A stretch of DNA of 64,000 nt, taken from the NCBI GenBank assembly GCA_023105745.1, contig JALGQZ010000007.1:54665569-54729568 (forward strand), read 5' to 3'. The position numbers were made by a program, and so were the translations under genes. Shown here piece by piece: positions 25,583-38,025 of this stretch. Origin of the DNA: Austropuccinia psidii. Taxonomy: Eukaryota > Basidiomycota > Pucciniomycetes > Pucciniales > Sphaerophragmiaceae. Positions within the stretch are counted from its first letter, which is position 1. The number at the start of each line of letters is the position of its first letter. The notes beneath the pieces are model-generated. The model saw only the letters and a program-made list of their open reading frames with translations, searched no databases and was not told the DNA's origin.

Positions 25583-25644
25583 CAAAAAAATATTAAAATT
25601 GAAACTTTTAAAAAAAAAAAAAAAAAAAAAATCATAAAAAACAT

Positions 25645-25677
<33 letters not shown>

Positions 25678-25902
25678 AAATTGAATTAAATTAAATTAAA
25701 ATTTGATTTTTAATTTTTTTTTTTAAAAAAAAAAAAAATAATAATAATAATAATAATAATTTTTTTGAAGTAAAAAAAAAACCTTTTTTTTTTTTTTATT
25801 TTTTTGTTAAAAAATATATTTATATATAAATTTTTAATATTGAAAAAAAAAAAAAAAAAAAAAAAAACTTATTAAATAAAATTGAATTTTAAATTAAAAT
25901 AA

Positions 25903-25938
<36 letters not shown>

Positions 25939-26141
25939 AATTATATAAGAATGATTTTTTTTTTTAATTAAGATTTTGAAATCAAAAAATTTTTTTTTTA
26001 TAAAAAAATAAAAAAAAAAAAAAAAACTTCATTCTAAATTAAATTAAATTAATATTAATAATTTATTAAAAATTTTTTTTTATTAAGAAAATTTTTTTTT
26101 TTATTTTGATTTAATTAAAATTCATAATTCTTCCCAAAAAA

Positions 26142-26176
<35 letters not shown>

Positions 26177-26229
26177 GTTGATAAAGTTTTTATGATTAAA
26201 TTATTTATGATTTTAAAATAAATTATTAA
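25332..26229. other. Extreme A/T homopolymer region, no gene
   Basis: Alternating runs of A and T, many longer than 20 bases, including (TAA)n near 25737-25760. No coding or RNA feature is supported. Assembly quality may be low here. Confidence 0.6.
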
Positions 26230-27005
26230 TTGAGTTCATATTGGATGAGTTGGGTGGGAAATTTCATTTTTTGGATTACATGTCACTGGATCCATTTATT
26301 TCTAAGAATTGCTGTGTGGATTGGGACATTGCCTTCACATTATTCAGGGTACTTGTTATATGTGGCTGATAAAAGGAAGGAGAAACAGTCAATAAACCTG
26401 TTGTATCAGTTGACCCAATTTCATTTTTCCATCAAGAAAAGCAATTCTTGATTTTTTGGCAGCCCGAATTCCACCCTAGACCATGATTGTTTGATGCCTG
26501 GAATGATGATTGACTGCTAAGTTCTCCAAAAGCTACTTCCCTTGAAGAGTGTACCATACTCAGACTTGGTCAAATTTCTTTCTTAGCTTGAAAGCTAATT
26601 TGTTGGTCCACATTACTTTTGCCCAATAATTGATTCCCCAGTTCACATGTGCTTGAGCAAAAAGAAGTCAGGCTTGAAAATCTTGTGATCAAAGGTAAGG
26701 CTTTCTTGGTGGAATTCTTGATGCCTTACCTAACTTGTGGATCTTTTGTTAAATTTTTCTGGTTTTAACACTTTCATTCATCAAGTTTGACATCTGAGCA
26801 AAAAGTAATGATTCAGCTAAGCTTCTGTTGATTGCCCACTTTTCTTTTGGGTTTGCAGAGTGCCAATTTATTCAAATTTTGAGATGGTATCATAGATTAT
26901 TGTGAGAGGGACCTCAGCTAATCTGGCAATGGCTCAGTACAGTAACCCTGATTTACACATTCCAACAATTCATCCAAGAGTTTCAATATCAAGATACAGC
27001 ATGAT
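26230..27005 (-). pseudogene. Tc1/mariner transposase relic
   Basis: Read on the minus strand, the sequence gives an N-terminal HTH stretch (IVGMCKSGLLY-stop-AIARLAEVPL, then IIYDTISKFE) near 26870-26965. A DDE-core block (WAKVMWTNKLAFKLRKKFDQV) follows near 26560-26625, where family members have TDES; here the Asp is Asn. A later block resembles the second catalytic region, again with Asn for Asp (EGNVPIHTA). Stops and frameshifts are frequent. Family assignment rests on the ordered motifs; no TIRs were found. Confidence 0.75.
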
Positions 27006-27179
27006 CTAAATTAAAGAAAAAAAAGATTAAAAAAAACAAAACCAAAGTCAAGTGAAAAAAACAACTGATGATTTGACAGTTATCAGTTGGTTGTTTGCAA
27101 GGCATCAGGTGATGCTCTTTAAATAAATCAATCTGCAGGATTGGACTGGCTGTCTAAGTAAATTGAGTTCCGATGAGTT

Positions 27180-27310
27180 AGAAAAAAAAAATAAGTTGGA
27201 AAAGGGAAGTGCGAGTCGAGATGAGGTGGGATGAATAGAGTGGCAGGAAGGCGCATGCTGCGCGCAGCCATGTGTGCACAGAGGCCCTAACCCGCGTTCG
27301 CATGTACAGT
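27180..27310. other. Short GC-rich island with a perfect palindrome
   Basis: About 100 bp of clearly raised GC in A/T-rich surroundings. It contains GCTGCGCGCAGC (27257-27268), a perfect 12-bp palindrome, and GTGTGCAC nearby. No open frame or RNA was recognised. It lies 2.2 kb upstream of the Cbf1-like gene. Confidence 0.5.
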
Positions 27311-28800
27311 ACAGAAATAATTATAGATAGATTTTTTTTTTAAAAAATTTAAAAGTTAAAATTTTGAAAATTTTTTTACCAGTTGGTTTCATTTAAAAAC
27401 ACGTTCTTGTTTTTGAGTAAAATATTTTTTGATTGAGGTAGTAATAATGTAGTATAAAGTTTACACAGCAAATAATTTTGAGTTAAATTTCACAAACTGT
27501 ACAGTACAGTACTGTACAGTACAGTACAGTATGGGGGTAGTGAAAAAACTTTCGATACAGTTTATCATACACGATGTGCTTGGTATTAGTGCACTGTACA
27601 GTATGTGTTTGAGAATGATTTCGTTTATTTTCACAGCGATTGTTGACCGTGATGAGCAAGATCTCAAACCAGATAGAGTACTGTACTGTTGTTTGTACAG
27701 TAATTTATCTCTTGACCGCCTTGAGTTATGAGTTATGACCTATGAGTTATGAGCTATGAGTTATGAGTAAGGTCTTATGACCAGTCTAAGGCCAGCCAGC
27801 CAAGCCAGATGATGAACAGCATTAATTGAGGTACACAGCGCAGACAGTATAGACAGTATAGACAGTATAGACAGTAAATGATTTTAATCACGTTTAATCC
27901 AAATTTATCAGCTGATTTTAAATTTTCAAGTTTTTAAAACTGTAAAAAAAAGAAAGAGAAGAAAATTTAAAAAAATTAAAAATCCCTCAAAGAATGAATT
28001 GAAATACATACGGTACAGTACAACAGTACAGTACAGTACATAACGTTAAATTTTTAAATTTGATTTCTTTTTAGAGTCAAGACTCAAGACTCAAGACCAG
28101 AGTCTAGAATCTAAAGTCCAGACTACAGACTACAGTAAAAGCCCCCTCCCCAAAAAATAAATAAATTATTAAAGAATAAACTGTACTGTATTAGAAAAAA
28201 TGAGGAGTTTGATTGATAAGTTTAAATATTCTTCTTACTTGAAAGTGGGTTCAAACGACTAGATAGAGATGGATAGTTATAACTTGATTTAACAGTGCCG
28301 TTTACTGTACAGTACAGTACACTGTAGAGTGTGTAGTGTAGCATGGTACGGTATAGAGTATAGTATGCTGTGGTATATAGTATAGTAAGATTTAAGTTTT
28401 AAGATTATTTTTAATTTCTTTAAATTTTAAAATTTTTGAATACAGCAAGATTAAGGATGAAATTTAAAATTTTACAGATCATTTTACAAGTTTTTAATTT
28501 TAATTTTTAATTTTTAATTTTTAATTTTTAATTTTAATTTTTAAATTTTTGATTAGAGTATTTATGCAACCAAGAAGAAGAGTATTAAAATTTAAAAAGT
28601 AAAGTAAAATAAATTTAAAAAAGTTAATTTACTCACTTGAAACTTATACTCTATATCAAACTAAAAATTAAAAACTACCAATCTCAACCAATTACCAATT
28701 ACGATAGGATACCCTACAGTAGTACAGTACTGTACAAAACAAACAGTATACACAGTACCCACTATCAACTAGTAACTATAAACTACTGTACTGTATCAAG
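27300..28800. repeat. Cluster of TACAGTAC/GTACTGTAC repeats
   Basis: The self-complementary octamer-like words TACAGTAC and TACTGTAC recur in at least eight places, with longer runs at 27499-27535, 28010-28040, 28300-28325 and 28715-28740. They fill the region upstream of the Cbf1-like gene and are rare elsewhere in the window (one group near 8395). Confidence 0.7.
27721..27876. repeat. Two short tandem repeats
   Basis: At 27721-27775 the word TATGAGTTATGA and close variants repeat five to six times. At 27842-27876 AGACAGTATA repeats about 3.5 times without error. Both lie in the upstream region of the Cbf1-like gene. Confidence 0.8.
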
Positions 28801-29212
28801 AATTAAACTAATCATTATCATCTTCATCAACATCATCATCATCAACTTCCTCGTGATTGATGACTGATAGTTTATGACTGACGACTGATGAAATGATGAC
28901 TGATGATTGATGAACGTATAGGTATGAACTGATGATCTAAAACATTTAAAATTGACTCATGATCTAATTTGCCAAATTAATTTATTTAATTTATTTTTCT
29001 TTTTTTATCATTATTTGATCATCAAATAATAAATTTTTTAATTTTAAAATCAAAACAAAAGATTTTCAAAAAAATCTAAATTTTGAAATCTCCACTTTTT
29101 TAAATTTTAAGCTTATGTTGTCGTCATCTTTTACTTTAAATTTTAATCATCAATTTGAAAAATTTAAATTTAAATTTTTATCAATTTTTAATTTAATGTA
29201 TCATTAAAATTA

Positions 29213-29282
29213 AAATCAAAAATCAAAAATCAAAAATCAAAAATCAAAAATCAAAAATCAAAAATCAAAAATCAAAAATCAT
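29213..29282. repeat. Perfect (TCAAAAA)n tandem repeat
   Basis: About ten exact copies of a 7-bp unit, roughly 240 bp before the start codon of the Cbf1-like gene, so probably in its promoter or 5' UTR. Confidence 0.85.
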
Positions 29283-29524
29283 CAAAAATTTCCTGCCAAC
29301 TCTCAATTTATTACACTGATTGTTGTGTTGATCAATATCGAAATTTTAAAATCTTTAAAAAATCTTGACAAAATCTTAATAAAGCTGCTATACTTGCACT
29401 GTAAGATTGTACCAATTTGGATAAAATTTTTAAAATCTTTCTTTAAATTTTAATCATTTTAATTATTTTAATCATTAAAAAATTCATTTTTTTAAATTTT
29501 TTGATTCTTAAAAATCTTGAAATC

Positions 29525-31410
29525 ATGAGCTCAAATTTGACTAAATTGAGTTTTCCTCCTACTCCTACCACCAAAATTAAATCATCTTCAATTAATTCTA
29601 CTATTACTATCACTAATACCACTAATTCTACTCCTAATCACCACCAAATTACTAACACCAATCTTTCAAATCAAAATCAAAAATTTTCAAATCTTGAAAT
29701 CTTAAAACAAGATCAGATCTCAAAATCTAAAACTCTTGATCGAACTACATCTAGTAAAAATTTAATTAATCATCATTTACATCCTCAATTATTAAATTCA
29801 AATCATCAATCAAATCAATCTTGTCAAAAAAATCAAAATCAAAATCAAAATCATCAACAAAATCATCAACAAAATCAAATTCAAAGTCAAATTCTTTCAA
29901 AAGATTCTTTAAAATCTTCTAGTCCTTCACCCACTTCACCCACTTCACCCACTTCACCCACTTCACCCGCTTCACCTCTCTCATCAAATTCTTCAAATTC
30001 TTTAAATCATTTACATCATAAAAATCATCATCCTATTCTCATTCCTTCAAGTCATCATCTAAATCACTCTCCAAATTTTAATCATCAATCTCAAATCTCA
30101 AACTTAATCAATCATCAATCTTCTTCTAATCTTCATCCTATTCATCATCCTCAATCTAACAACAAAATTAATACCCCTTCTCCAAAATCTACTCATCTTC
30201 ATCAAAATCATCAAATTTTACAGGATTCTTCTAATTTAAACTCTAATCAATCTAATCAATCAAATTGGTCAAATCATCTTTCTATCACATCTCATCATTT
30301 AAATATTCACTCAAATATCAATCATCCTCTTTCTTCTCAATCAAATATTAATCAACCTATCCTAGTCGATCAAATTGATCATTTAAATCATCATCATCAT
30401 CATCATCATCATCGTGAATCAAAACGTTATCGTTTCAATCAAAATCTTTCCTCTTCTAATCATCATCCTTGGAAAATCTCAATCGGTCATGATTCTATCA
30501 TTCAATCCAATTCAATCAATTCAAATAAAAATTTAAATGAAATCAACCTAGATAAAAATTCAGCTGAATGGAAACAACATAGAAAAAATACTCATGTTGG
30601 TATAAATCACTCTCCTATCTTTTTTAATCTTATTTATTTATATATTTACTTTAAAAAAAAAAAAAATAAATAAAAAAATAAAAAATAAAAAAAACACTGA
30701 AAAATAAAAATGTATAAATATATATTTCTTAAAATTAATCTTTCAAATTGCCTCTTCCCTTTCCCTTTCCTCCCCCTCCCCCTTCTCCTTCATCTTCAAT
30801 TCAATTCATCAGAAAGAAGTTGAAAGAAGAAGGCGTGAAACAATTAATGAAGGTATTACTGAACTAAAAAAAATCGTACCCGGATCAGATAAAAATAAAG
30901 GTGAAGTCCTCAAACAAACAGTTAAATACATCTTAAGCTTAAAAGAAACAGAATCTAGAAATATCGAAAAATGGGCTTTAGAAAAATTATTAATGGAACA
31001 AGCAATCGAAGAACAAAATAAAAAATTCGATAAAATTAAAAAAGATTATCTTAGACTTGAAAATGAAAATGATAGCTTAAAAAAATGGATCATCGAATTA
31101 AGTGAAAAAGCTAAATTAAAAGATAATCATTTAATTCATCATCATCATCATCATCAAAATTTATCTTCAATCCCTCCTTTATCCTCCAAAAAAGAAATCG
31201 AACGTTTTCAAAAATCTTCAGATTCTAAAATTTATCATGATCCTAATCAATTCAAAAAATTATCCTCTATAGAATCTTTAAAAAAAATCTCAATCAATAA
31301 AAATCATTTTGATAATCAAAGCGGTTCATCTTCTTTAGAAGATAAATCAGATCATGATACTTTATTAATGAGAATCGATGATCGATGTCCTTTCGAATCA
31401 AATCAAAATC

Positions 31411-31444
<34 letters not shown>

Positions 31445-31682
31445 TAAACATTTTCAAAACTTGAAAAAATTAGATCTTCAATCTAATCAACCTTATCGAT
31501 TTCCTTCAAGAAAATTCAAACCTTCAAATCATTATCATCATCATAATCATTCTACAAATCAAGAAATTATTGATTTTGATCATCATCAATTTAATCAAAA
31601 CTCGGAAAGGTTAGATGAAATTAGTTCAGATAGTAAAGATAATGATATTGATATTGATCATCAAAAAGAAACTCCTTATTAA
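29525..31682 (+). CDS. CBF1: Cbf1-like bHLH transcription factor (two exons)
   Basis: Exon 1 is 29525-30595 and exon 2 is 30813-31682, giving 646 aa. The start is the first ATG (MSSNLTKLSF); upstream codons in frame have only a TTG. The 217-bp intron runs from GTTGGT to TTCATCAG and falls exactly inside the basic region: exon 1 ends WKQHRKNTH and exon 2 begins KEVERRRRETINEGI. This gives the H..E..R pattern of class-B bHLH proteins that bind CACGTG. Helix-loop-helix and then IEKWALEKLLMEQ and a coiled coil follow, the arrangement of yeast Cbf1 (centromere and methionine-gene factor). The N-terminal 340 residues are low-complexity Asn/Ser/His/Gln with five PTS-type repeats and an eight-His run. 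The C-terminus has two more His runs. Nuclear. Paralogue-level identity is inferred. Confidence 0.88.
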
Positions 31683-32579
31683 AATTTTCAAAAATACAAC
31701 CTTCAACTTTCTTTTAAAATATTTTATTTAAAAATATCTTTTTAAAAAAGCAATTATTTAATCCCCCCCAGAAATCTTCAGCTTATCAAAAAAAGGATTC
31801 GTAATTAAAATTTTATATTTAATCATTCAGAAAAAAAAAAGGCACTGTATATATATTTTTCTTTGTAGTAATCTTCACACAATCAATTAAAAAAGGTCAA
31901 ATTGACTTGATAGGATTTCTTTTTTTCAAGTTGGTAGATCTTATTTACATAAACTTAATAAATTCTTTGAGTAGTTTAGAATTAAGACTTGGATAGACAA
32001 TCTTAATTCCATTTCCCAAATTCGTCAAAGAGTTTTCCAAAAAAAACAAAAAAACAAAGTAAAAAGATTAAAACAAGCCAGTCTCTATATAGTTAGTTTT
32101 TTAAAAGATTGGCCAAAAATTAATGTAAAATATATCATGGTTTAGTTTTTGTTGATGGTTTGAATTACTTATTTATTTATTTCAAATTATTCTTATCACC
32201 ACCACTCTAAAAATAAAAATCACTTTGAACGAAATTTAAAAAGCAAATCAAAAATCCCTCAACAAATCTAAAAGAAAGTTGCCCTTCATAGGATCTCAAC
32301 GTGTAAGAAGTGGTAGGAAAAATTCCGCCACCTACCCTTGTATCATTACAACGGCAATCATCGTCGTCATACCACCTAAGCTAACCGCGTAAACTGATAA
32401 TCTATCTATGAAAAAAAATGCAAGCTTGAATTCTTGTTTTCTTTTTTTATAAAATTGTTTCAATTAGACTTGTTTTTTTTGTATGAATAAAAAAATTCAC
32501 TTCAAGATTGAATTATTCTTAAATAAAAATTAAACATTAATACTACTAAAAGTATTATTATTATTTCTTTCAAGTGAAT
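31683..32579. other. 3' region of the Cbf1-like gene, with a GC-enriched segment
   Basis: A/T-rich noncoding sequence, except for about 125 bp at 32276-32400 with higher GC. There, short hydrophobic frames exist on both strands: plus SATYPCIITTAIIVVIPP, minus YAVSLGGMTTMIAVVMIQG ending at TAG. Either could be an exon of a small membrane protein, but no start or partner exon could be shown. I do not recognise it. Confidence 0.35.
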
Positions 32580-32635
32580 TTAAATTTAAATTGATTTTTA
32601 TTTTTTTTTAAAATTTAAAATTTATTCTTTAAATT

Positions 32636-32667
<32 letters not shown>

Positions 32668-32931
32668 TGATAAAAAATTGAAAAAAAAAAAAAATTTAAA
32701 ATAAATTAATTTAATTTAAATAAAATTATAAATAAATAAATAAATAAATAAAATTGATTTAAAAAACTTAATTTTTTTTTTTTTTTTTGAATAATTATTA
32801 TGATTTTAATTATTTTAATTATTTTAATTATTTTAATTATTTTAATTATTATTATTTAAATTTATAATATTATTAAATTAAAAAAAAAAATTAATTATTT
32901 TATTTAAAATTAATTTTAAAAAAAATTTTAT

Positions 32932-32976
<45 letters not shown>

Positions 32977-33137
32977 ATATTATATTAATTTTAATAATAT
33001 TAAATAATTTTTTATTTAATATATTAAAAAAATAAAAAAAATTGAATATTTAATTAAAATAATAATGAATTTAAAATTTAAAATTAAGAAATAACTTTAA
33101 AAGGGTTTTTAAATTAAAAAAAAAAAAAAAAGAAAAT

Positions 33138-33168
<31 letters not shown>

Positions 33169-33188
33169 AAAAAATTAAAAGATATTTC

Positions 33189-33221
<33 letters not shown>

Positions 33222-33248
33222 GATTTAAAGTTAAAAGTTAAAAAAATG

Positions 33249-33281
<33 letters not shown>

Positions 33282-33334
33282 AAATAATTTTAAAAATTCA
33301 AAAATTTAATCAAATGAATTTTTAAAATTCAAAT

Positions 33335-33373
<39 letters not shown>

Positions 33374-33849
33374 TTTTAAAAAAAAAATAAAAAAAAGATA
33401 AAAATTAAATTATTAAAAAGGATATAAATAAATTTTAAAAAATAATATTTACTTAAATTTAAAGAAAAAAAAAAAAAAAGTTTGTTTTTTGTTTTTTTTT
33501 AAAAAAAAAAAATGACTTAAATTAAGAATATTAATTATTTAAATTAAAAAAAAAAAAAAAAAATTAAAAAGAAAAATAATAATAAAATAAATAAATAAAT
33601 TTAATATATTAATTAAATAAAGGAAAAAAAAAAAAAAAGTCCTCTCAGTATATTTAAAAAATTTTTTTTTTTTTTTTAAGATTAATCTTAAATGGTTTTT
33701 AATCAATCAATTTTTATTGATTATTTTTGTTTTTAATAAAGATTTAATAATCTTTTGATTTGAAATAATTGAGTTATTCAAAGAGTTTTAAAATTCTTTA
33801 TAATAACTTGATAAATAATTTTAATAAGTAAAAAAAAACTTCCTTAAAC
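32580..33849. other. Homopolymer and simple-repeat region, no gene
   Basis: Long A and T runs, (TTAATTATTT)n near 32790-32850, (AAT)n near 33250-33270. Nothing coding is supported. Confidence 0.6.
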
Positions 33850-34688
33850 TGTTCTTAAAAAATCTTGAGTCAGTATTCACTTATAGGAATATTATTGAAA
33901 TGAAATAATCAATATCTGAAGGGACAGGTGATTGATGTCCTCAAATGGTCTTCTGATAGTAAACATGGATTTCAAGACTGAATAAATGAAGTATTCTATT
34001 GAAATGGGGTGCTGGACTTGATTTAAAATGACATAAAGGAGTCCTGAAGCCATCACCATTGGATCTCTGAGGAAAAATGGTGCATATATTGTATCTAATA
34101 CCATATATGCACCAATCCTGGTTCCTAAAAACTGGAGTTCATTGAGCTAGGTCAAAGTTTTCACTGATGTTGAGGGGAAACCCTTTTTAAAGGTGACTGG
34201 TAGCCTCTTGTGGTTTCCAAAAACCATGAATTGAATCTTGAGGTCAATGGCCAATTATGGCAATTTTGAGTCCATGAGGGATTGATGGGCCATATTATGG
34301 TTTGGGGCTCAACTGGTATAGCCCCCTTTTCCCCTTTTGGCCTCATTAAATTTAGGAAAAAAGGGGCCTAAAAGCTCTCACAGTATGTAAGGGGCCTAAA
34401 TGGCCCAAAACCCACCTAATCAAAGGGGGTGAGCCAGAGGGCCCAAAAGTCCCTGGATGGAAAAGGGACCCCCAAGGCCCAAAATAAGAGGTAATTGGTC
34501 TGGGGGTTGGTGAGGTTGAGAATTGGCAAAAAAGGCCAGAGAAAGTGAGTGTCGCGTAAAGGTCATTAAAACACCATAAGTGGCCAATTGGCCTAGAATT
34601 GATAATATGGCCAATTGACCATATATTTGTAAAGGCTTTAATTGCCGTAAAACACAAATTGAGAGGTGTCTTTCTCATGGTTGTGACA
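33850..34688 (-). repeat. LTR relic related to family 1
   Basis: Ends TCTCATGGTTGTGACA at 34688, the family-1 terminus, and shows the same kind of GGCCAATTGGCC-rich 3' part. The left border is not clear and internal similarity to the 449-1961 LTR is patchy, so this may be a sister family. Confidence 0.5.
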
Positions 34689-35274
34689 CTTGCTTTTCCA
34701 AGTAGACACTATGATGCTTTATCTTTTCAATTAAATTGTTAAAAAAACTCCACTTAATCATCTAAACTAATCTTGTTCAACTTAAAAGACTTAGGTAACT
34801 ATATATCACATCATCCATCTTTTTGTTTAACTAGTTTCAAGACCTATGTTTAGAATCTTGATTCAAAAAAAAAAAAAAATTAAAAGTCATCTTATTTCTA
34901 TAATAATTCATCACATCACTTTATTTATAAAAATAAACAAATTTATCATTAAACTAATTATGATTATAATTATAATAAATATATAGATAATTCTTATCAA
35001 GACCTAATATTTGATAATAAATTAATTTTTTTTTTTAATCAAAATTAGTTTTAATCAAAAAAATAAGAAGTTTAAATTTAATTTAATTAATTTATTTAAT
35101 TAATACAAAAAAATTAATTAATTAATTCAATTTTTGATAATAAACTTAAAAGGTTTTAATTTTCTTTAAATCAAAAAAATCATTATTTTAATAAAAAAAA
35201 ATTAAAAAATTAAAAAAAAAAAAAAATTAAATTAAATTATTTTAAAAAAAGAATATAAAACTTGAAAAGAAATA
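34689..35274. other. A/T-rich, no gene
   Basis: TTAATTAA-rich sequence and A runs between two LTR relics. No feature is supported. Confidence 0.6.
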
Positions 35275-36729
35275 AATTTCAAAAAAAAAGCTCTTGGGGA
35301 TAAAAAAAAAAGAGTAGCTTGAAACTTAATAATCAAGGAGATCACTTTAAAGAATTTAAAGATTAAAAAAAAATGAAAAAATAAAATTTCTTTAAGAATT
35401 ATTTAAGTCAAAAAAAAAAAAAAAAAAAATGAGATTAAATAAGAGAAATAAGAATTCAAATGGAAAAAAAAAAAAAAAAAAAGCTAACCAATTAAATTCT
35501 TAATCATTTTTTCAATTTTCAAGAATGAAAAATTGAGTTAGTAAAGGATATTAACACCAATATATAATGAAAGGAAAAGAAATAAAACAAAAGGTTCTAA
35601 ATGATCAACTTGATAATATAAGTATTCATTTAACAAAATAAAAAAATAAATAAAGATAAATTAAATTAAATTATATTATTTAAATGAGGAAAAAATCCTC
35701 ATGGTCAAAGGAGGCTGATATATGTGAAAAGTTGAAAGATTGACTCCTTCAGGCTGGAAGCTGATCTATATTGAATACTGGAAGTTGTATTGATTTTCTT
35801 ATGGAATGTATACCTTTCAAAATTGAGAAATGAGCTGGTTTGAATGATCTTACCATGGTGTATGATTGAAATATAGGTCTTGATGAATCCAGACTGTATT
35901 GAATGAATGTGGTTTCCAAGGCGGATTGATGGAGCATTGACAATTGACAGATTGTCTTGGAACTCCCTCTTGAATATCCCTTGAGAATGAACTGCAAATA
36001 TTCCCTCAGAGGAATACTGTTGGTGAGAATATACAATGATTTCTTGATGGCATCATTAATTTTTGAGAGTGACACTTGTCCTTGAGGCTTGATGAATCCT
36101 CTGGCTGGCCTGATGCCTTGATGAATTTATGGAATCTTGAAATAACCCTTTGATATTTTCCCCATTGTATTTCTGGTGAAAAAATATGAATAATGGTGTA
36201 TAAAACCATTTATGGAACTTTTGGTTATTGGAGGGTTAAAGTGGCCAAAGGTCTTTTGGAAGGATTCCAGGAGGATATGAGTGAAAATTGGGTTTTGGGT
36301 GGCTTCAGAGGTGACACAGTGTTTTTAGATGTTTTGGCCAAATAAATCTTATAAAGTCTTAAAACTGTATTTTCAAAAATTGTGCAAATATGGCAATTAA
36401 TCCCCACATGGCCTAATATGGCTATCTAGGCATAGCTCCCATATTAAATGGGAAAATGGCATAAAATGAATGAATACACCAAAATGCACAAATCTGTGTT
36501 TAAAGCTTAAAAGGCAAAATACAGGCTTTTGGAATGAATTTTCCTGTTGACTGGAAAATACCCAAGAGTTCCCAAATGCAAAGACTGGTCAGGAAGGGCC
36601 CAAGTTGGCCCCAGATGGTGAAATGGCCAAATTGGCCAAGTATTAGGGATAGGGTTAAATTGCCATAAGTTGGATATGGCATTGATATGACATATGGAGG
36701 TCCAAGAGGGTGATTGCCATGGTTGTGAA
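35275..36729 (-). repeat. Decayed solo LTR (family 1)
   Basis: Collinear with the LTR at 449-1961: an AGCTCTTGGGG start region near 35290, AGGAGGCTGATATATGTGAA near 35708, GGTGACACAGTGTTTTTAG near 36310 and CATGGTTGTGAAA at the end (36718-36729). The beginning is enriched in A and the exact left border is lost. No internal region follows. Confidence 0.75.
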
Positions 36730-37337
36730 AATAAATAAATAAATTAAATGAGACAAAATTAATTGAAATAATAATAATAATAATATGAAGATTAGTAAAA
36801 ATGAGATGGGAGCAAAAAAAAAATTGAAAAAAGGTATTTTTTCATGAATTTTATATATTTATATATATATTAGAAGAAAACAAAAAAAAGAATGAGAAAA
36901 ATTTAAAAAAAAAAAATTATTATAATTTCTAATCATAATAACAATAATAATTATTATTATTATAAATGAAATTTTTTTAATTTATTTTTTTTGAATTAAT
37001 TTGTTTTTTCAATTAGTTTTTTTTTGTAATTTGTTTTTTGATTTTTTTTTGATTTTTTTTTGATTTTTTTTTGATTTTTTTTTGATTTTTTTTTGATTTT
37101 TTTTTGATTTTTTTTTTGATTTTTTTTTGATTTTTTACTTAATTTTTTTTACTTATTTTTTTTTTAAATTTTTCAATTTCTTTTTTTTTAAATTAATTTT
37201 CTTTTGAATTTTTTGGAGAATTTTTTTTGGAATTCTTTTTTGGCAATTTTTTGGGAATTTTTCAGGATTTTTATTTTTATTTTTATTTGTTTTGTTATTT
37301 TTTAAATATTTTTTTTATTTGTTTTGTTATTTTTTAA
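36730..37337. repeat. T-rich simple repeat
   Basis: Includes a run of about ten GATTTTTTTT units at 37040-37130 and further T-rich variants up to the MULE border. The target duplication TTTTTTAA of the MULE is its last 8 bases. Confidence 0.7.
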
Positions 37338-38025
37338 GGGTGTTGGTAAAAACACGTAAGTGACCTTAATTTTCAAAAAAAATTCCTCAGGCTCAGTTTT
37401 GAGGTTTTTTTTAATTTTTTTTTGCCATATTTTTCCCGACTTGGCATGTCAATAAGCACAAATTTTTTCAAAATTTATTTTTTTGCCAAATTTCACAAAT
37501 TTGGCCAATATGCCAAAATGGCATATTTTTTTCAAAAATTCATTTAAAATCTTCCCACTTATGAATTTGCTTGATTTTTTTTTTAAAATAAAGGGTTCAA
37601 TGTGAAGAATAAAGAACCAGAATCCCATAATTTTGGGAATTTTTTTGGGTGGGACAAGTGAAGGCGCAAAAAGAGTTTTTTTTTCAAATGTTTTTTCCCG
37701 TCATTGTAATATGCTTATTTTTGAAAAGTGAATTTAATAACTTTCCACTTATGAATTTCCTTCATTTTTTTTTTAAATTAAAGGGTTCAATCTGGACAAT
37801 AAAGAACCAGAAGCTCATGAATTGGGAAAATTTTTTGGGTGGGACCACAAGTGAAGGCGCAATGGGTGTTTTTTTTTAACTGTTTTTTTTCTTGTGTGCG
37901 ATATGACTATTTTCAAGTACAAAAGTTCCACATGTTTGATAAAAAAGGAGGCTGAGGTGGGATTTAAGCAAGAAAAATGACTGAGGAGGGGGATAATTGG
38001 CATAAATTGTATATACAAAAATCAT

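Noticed and set aside
30391..30414. Run of His codons suggesting a vector-derived tag
   Set aside because: It lies inside the bHLH gene, is encoded by the same CAT repeats found twice more in the protein, and has no vector sequence nearby.
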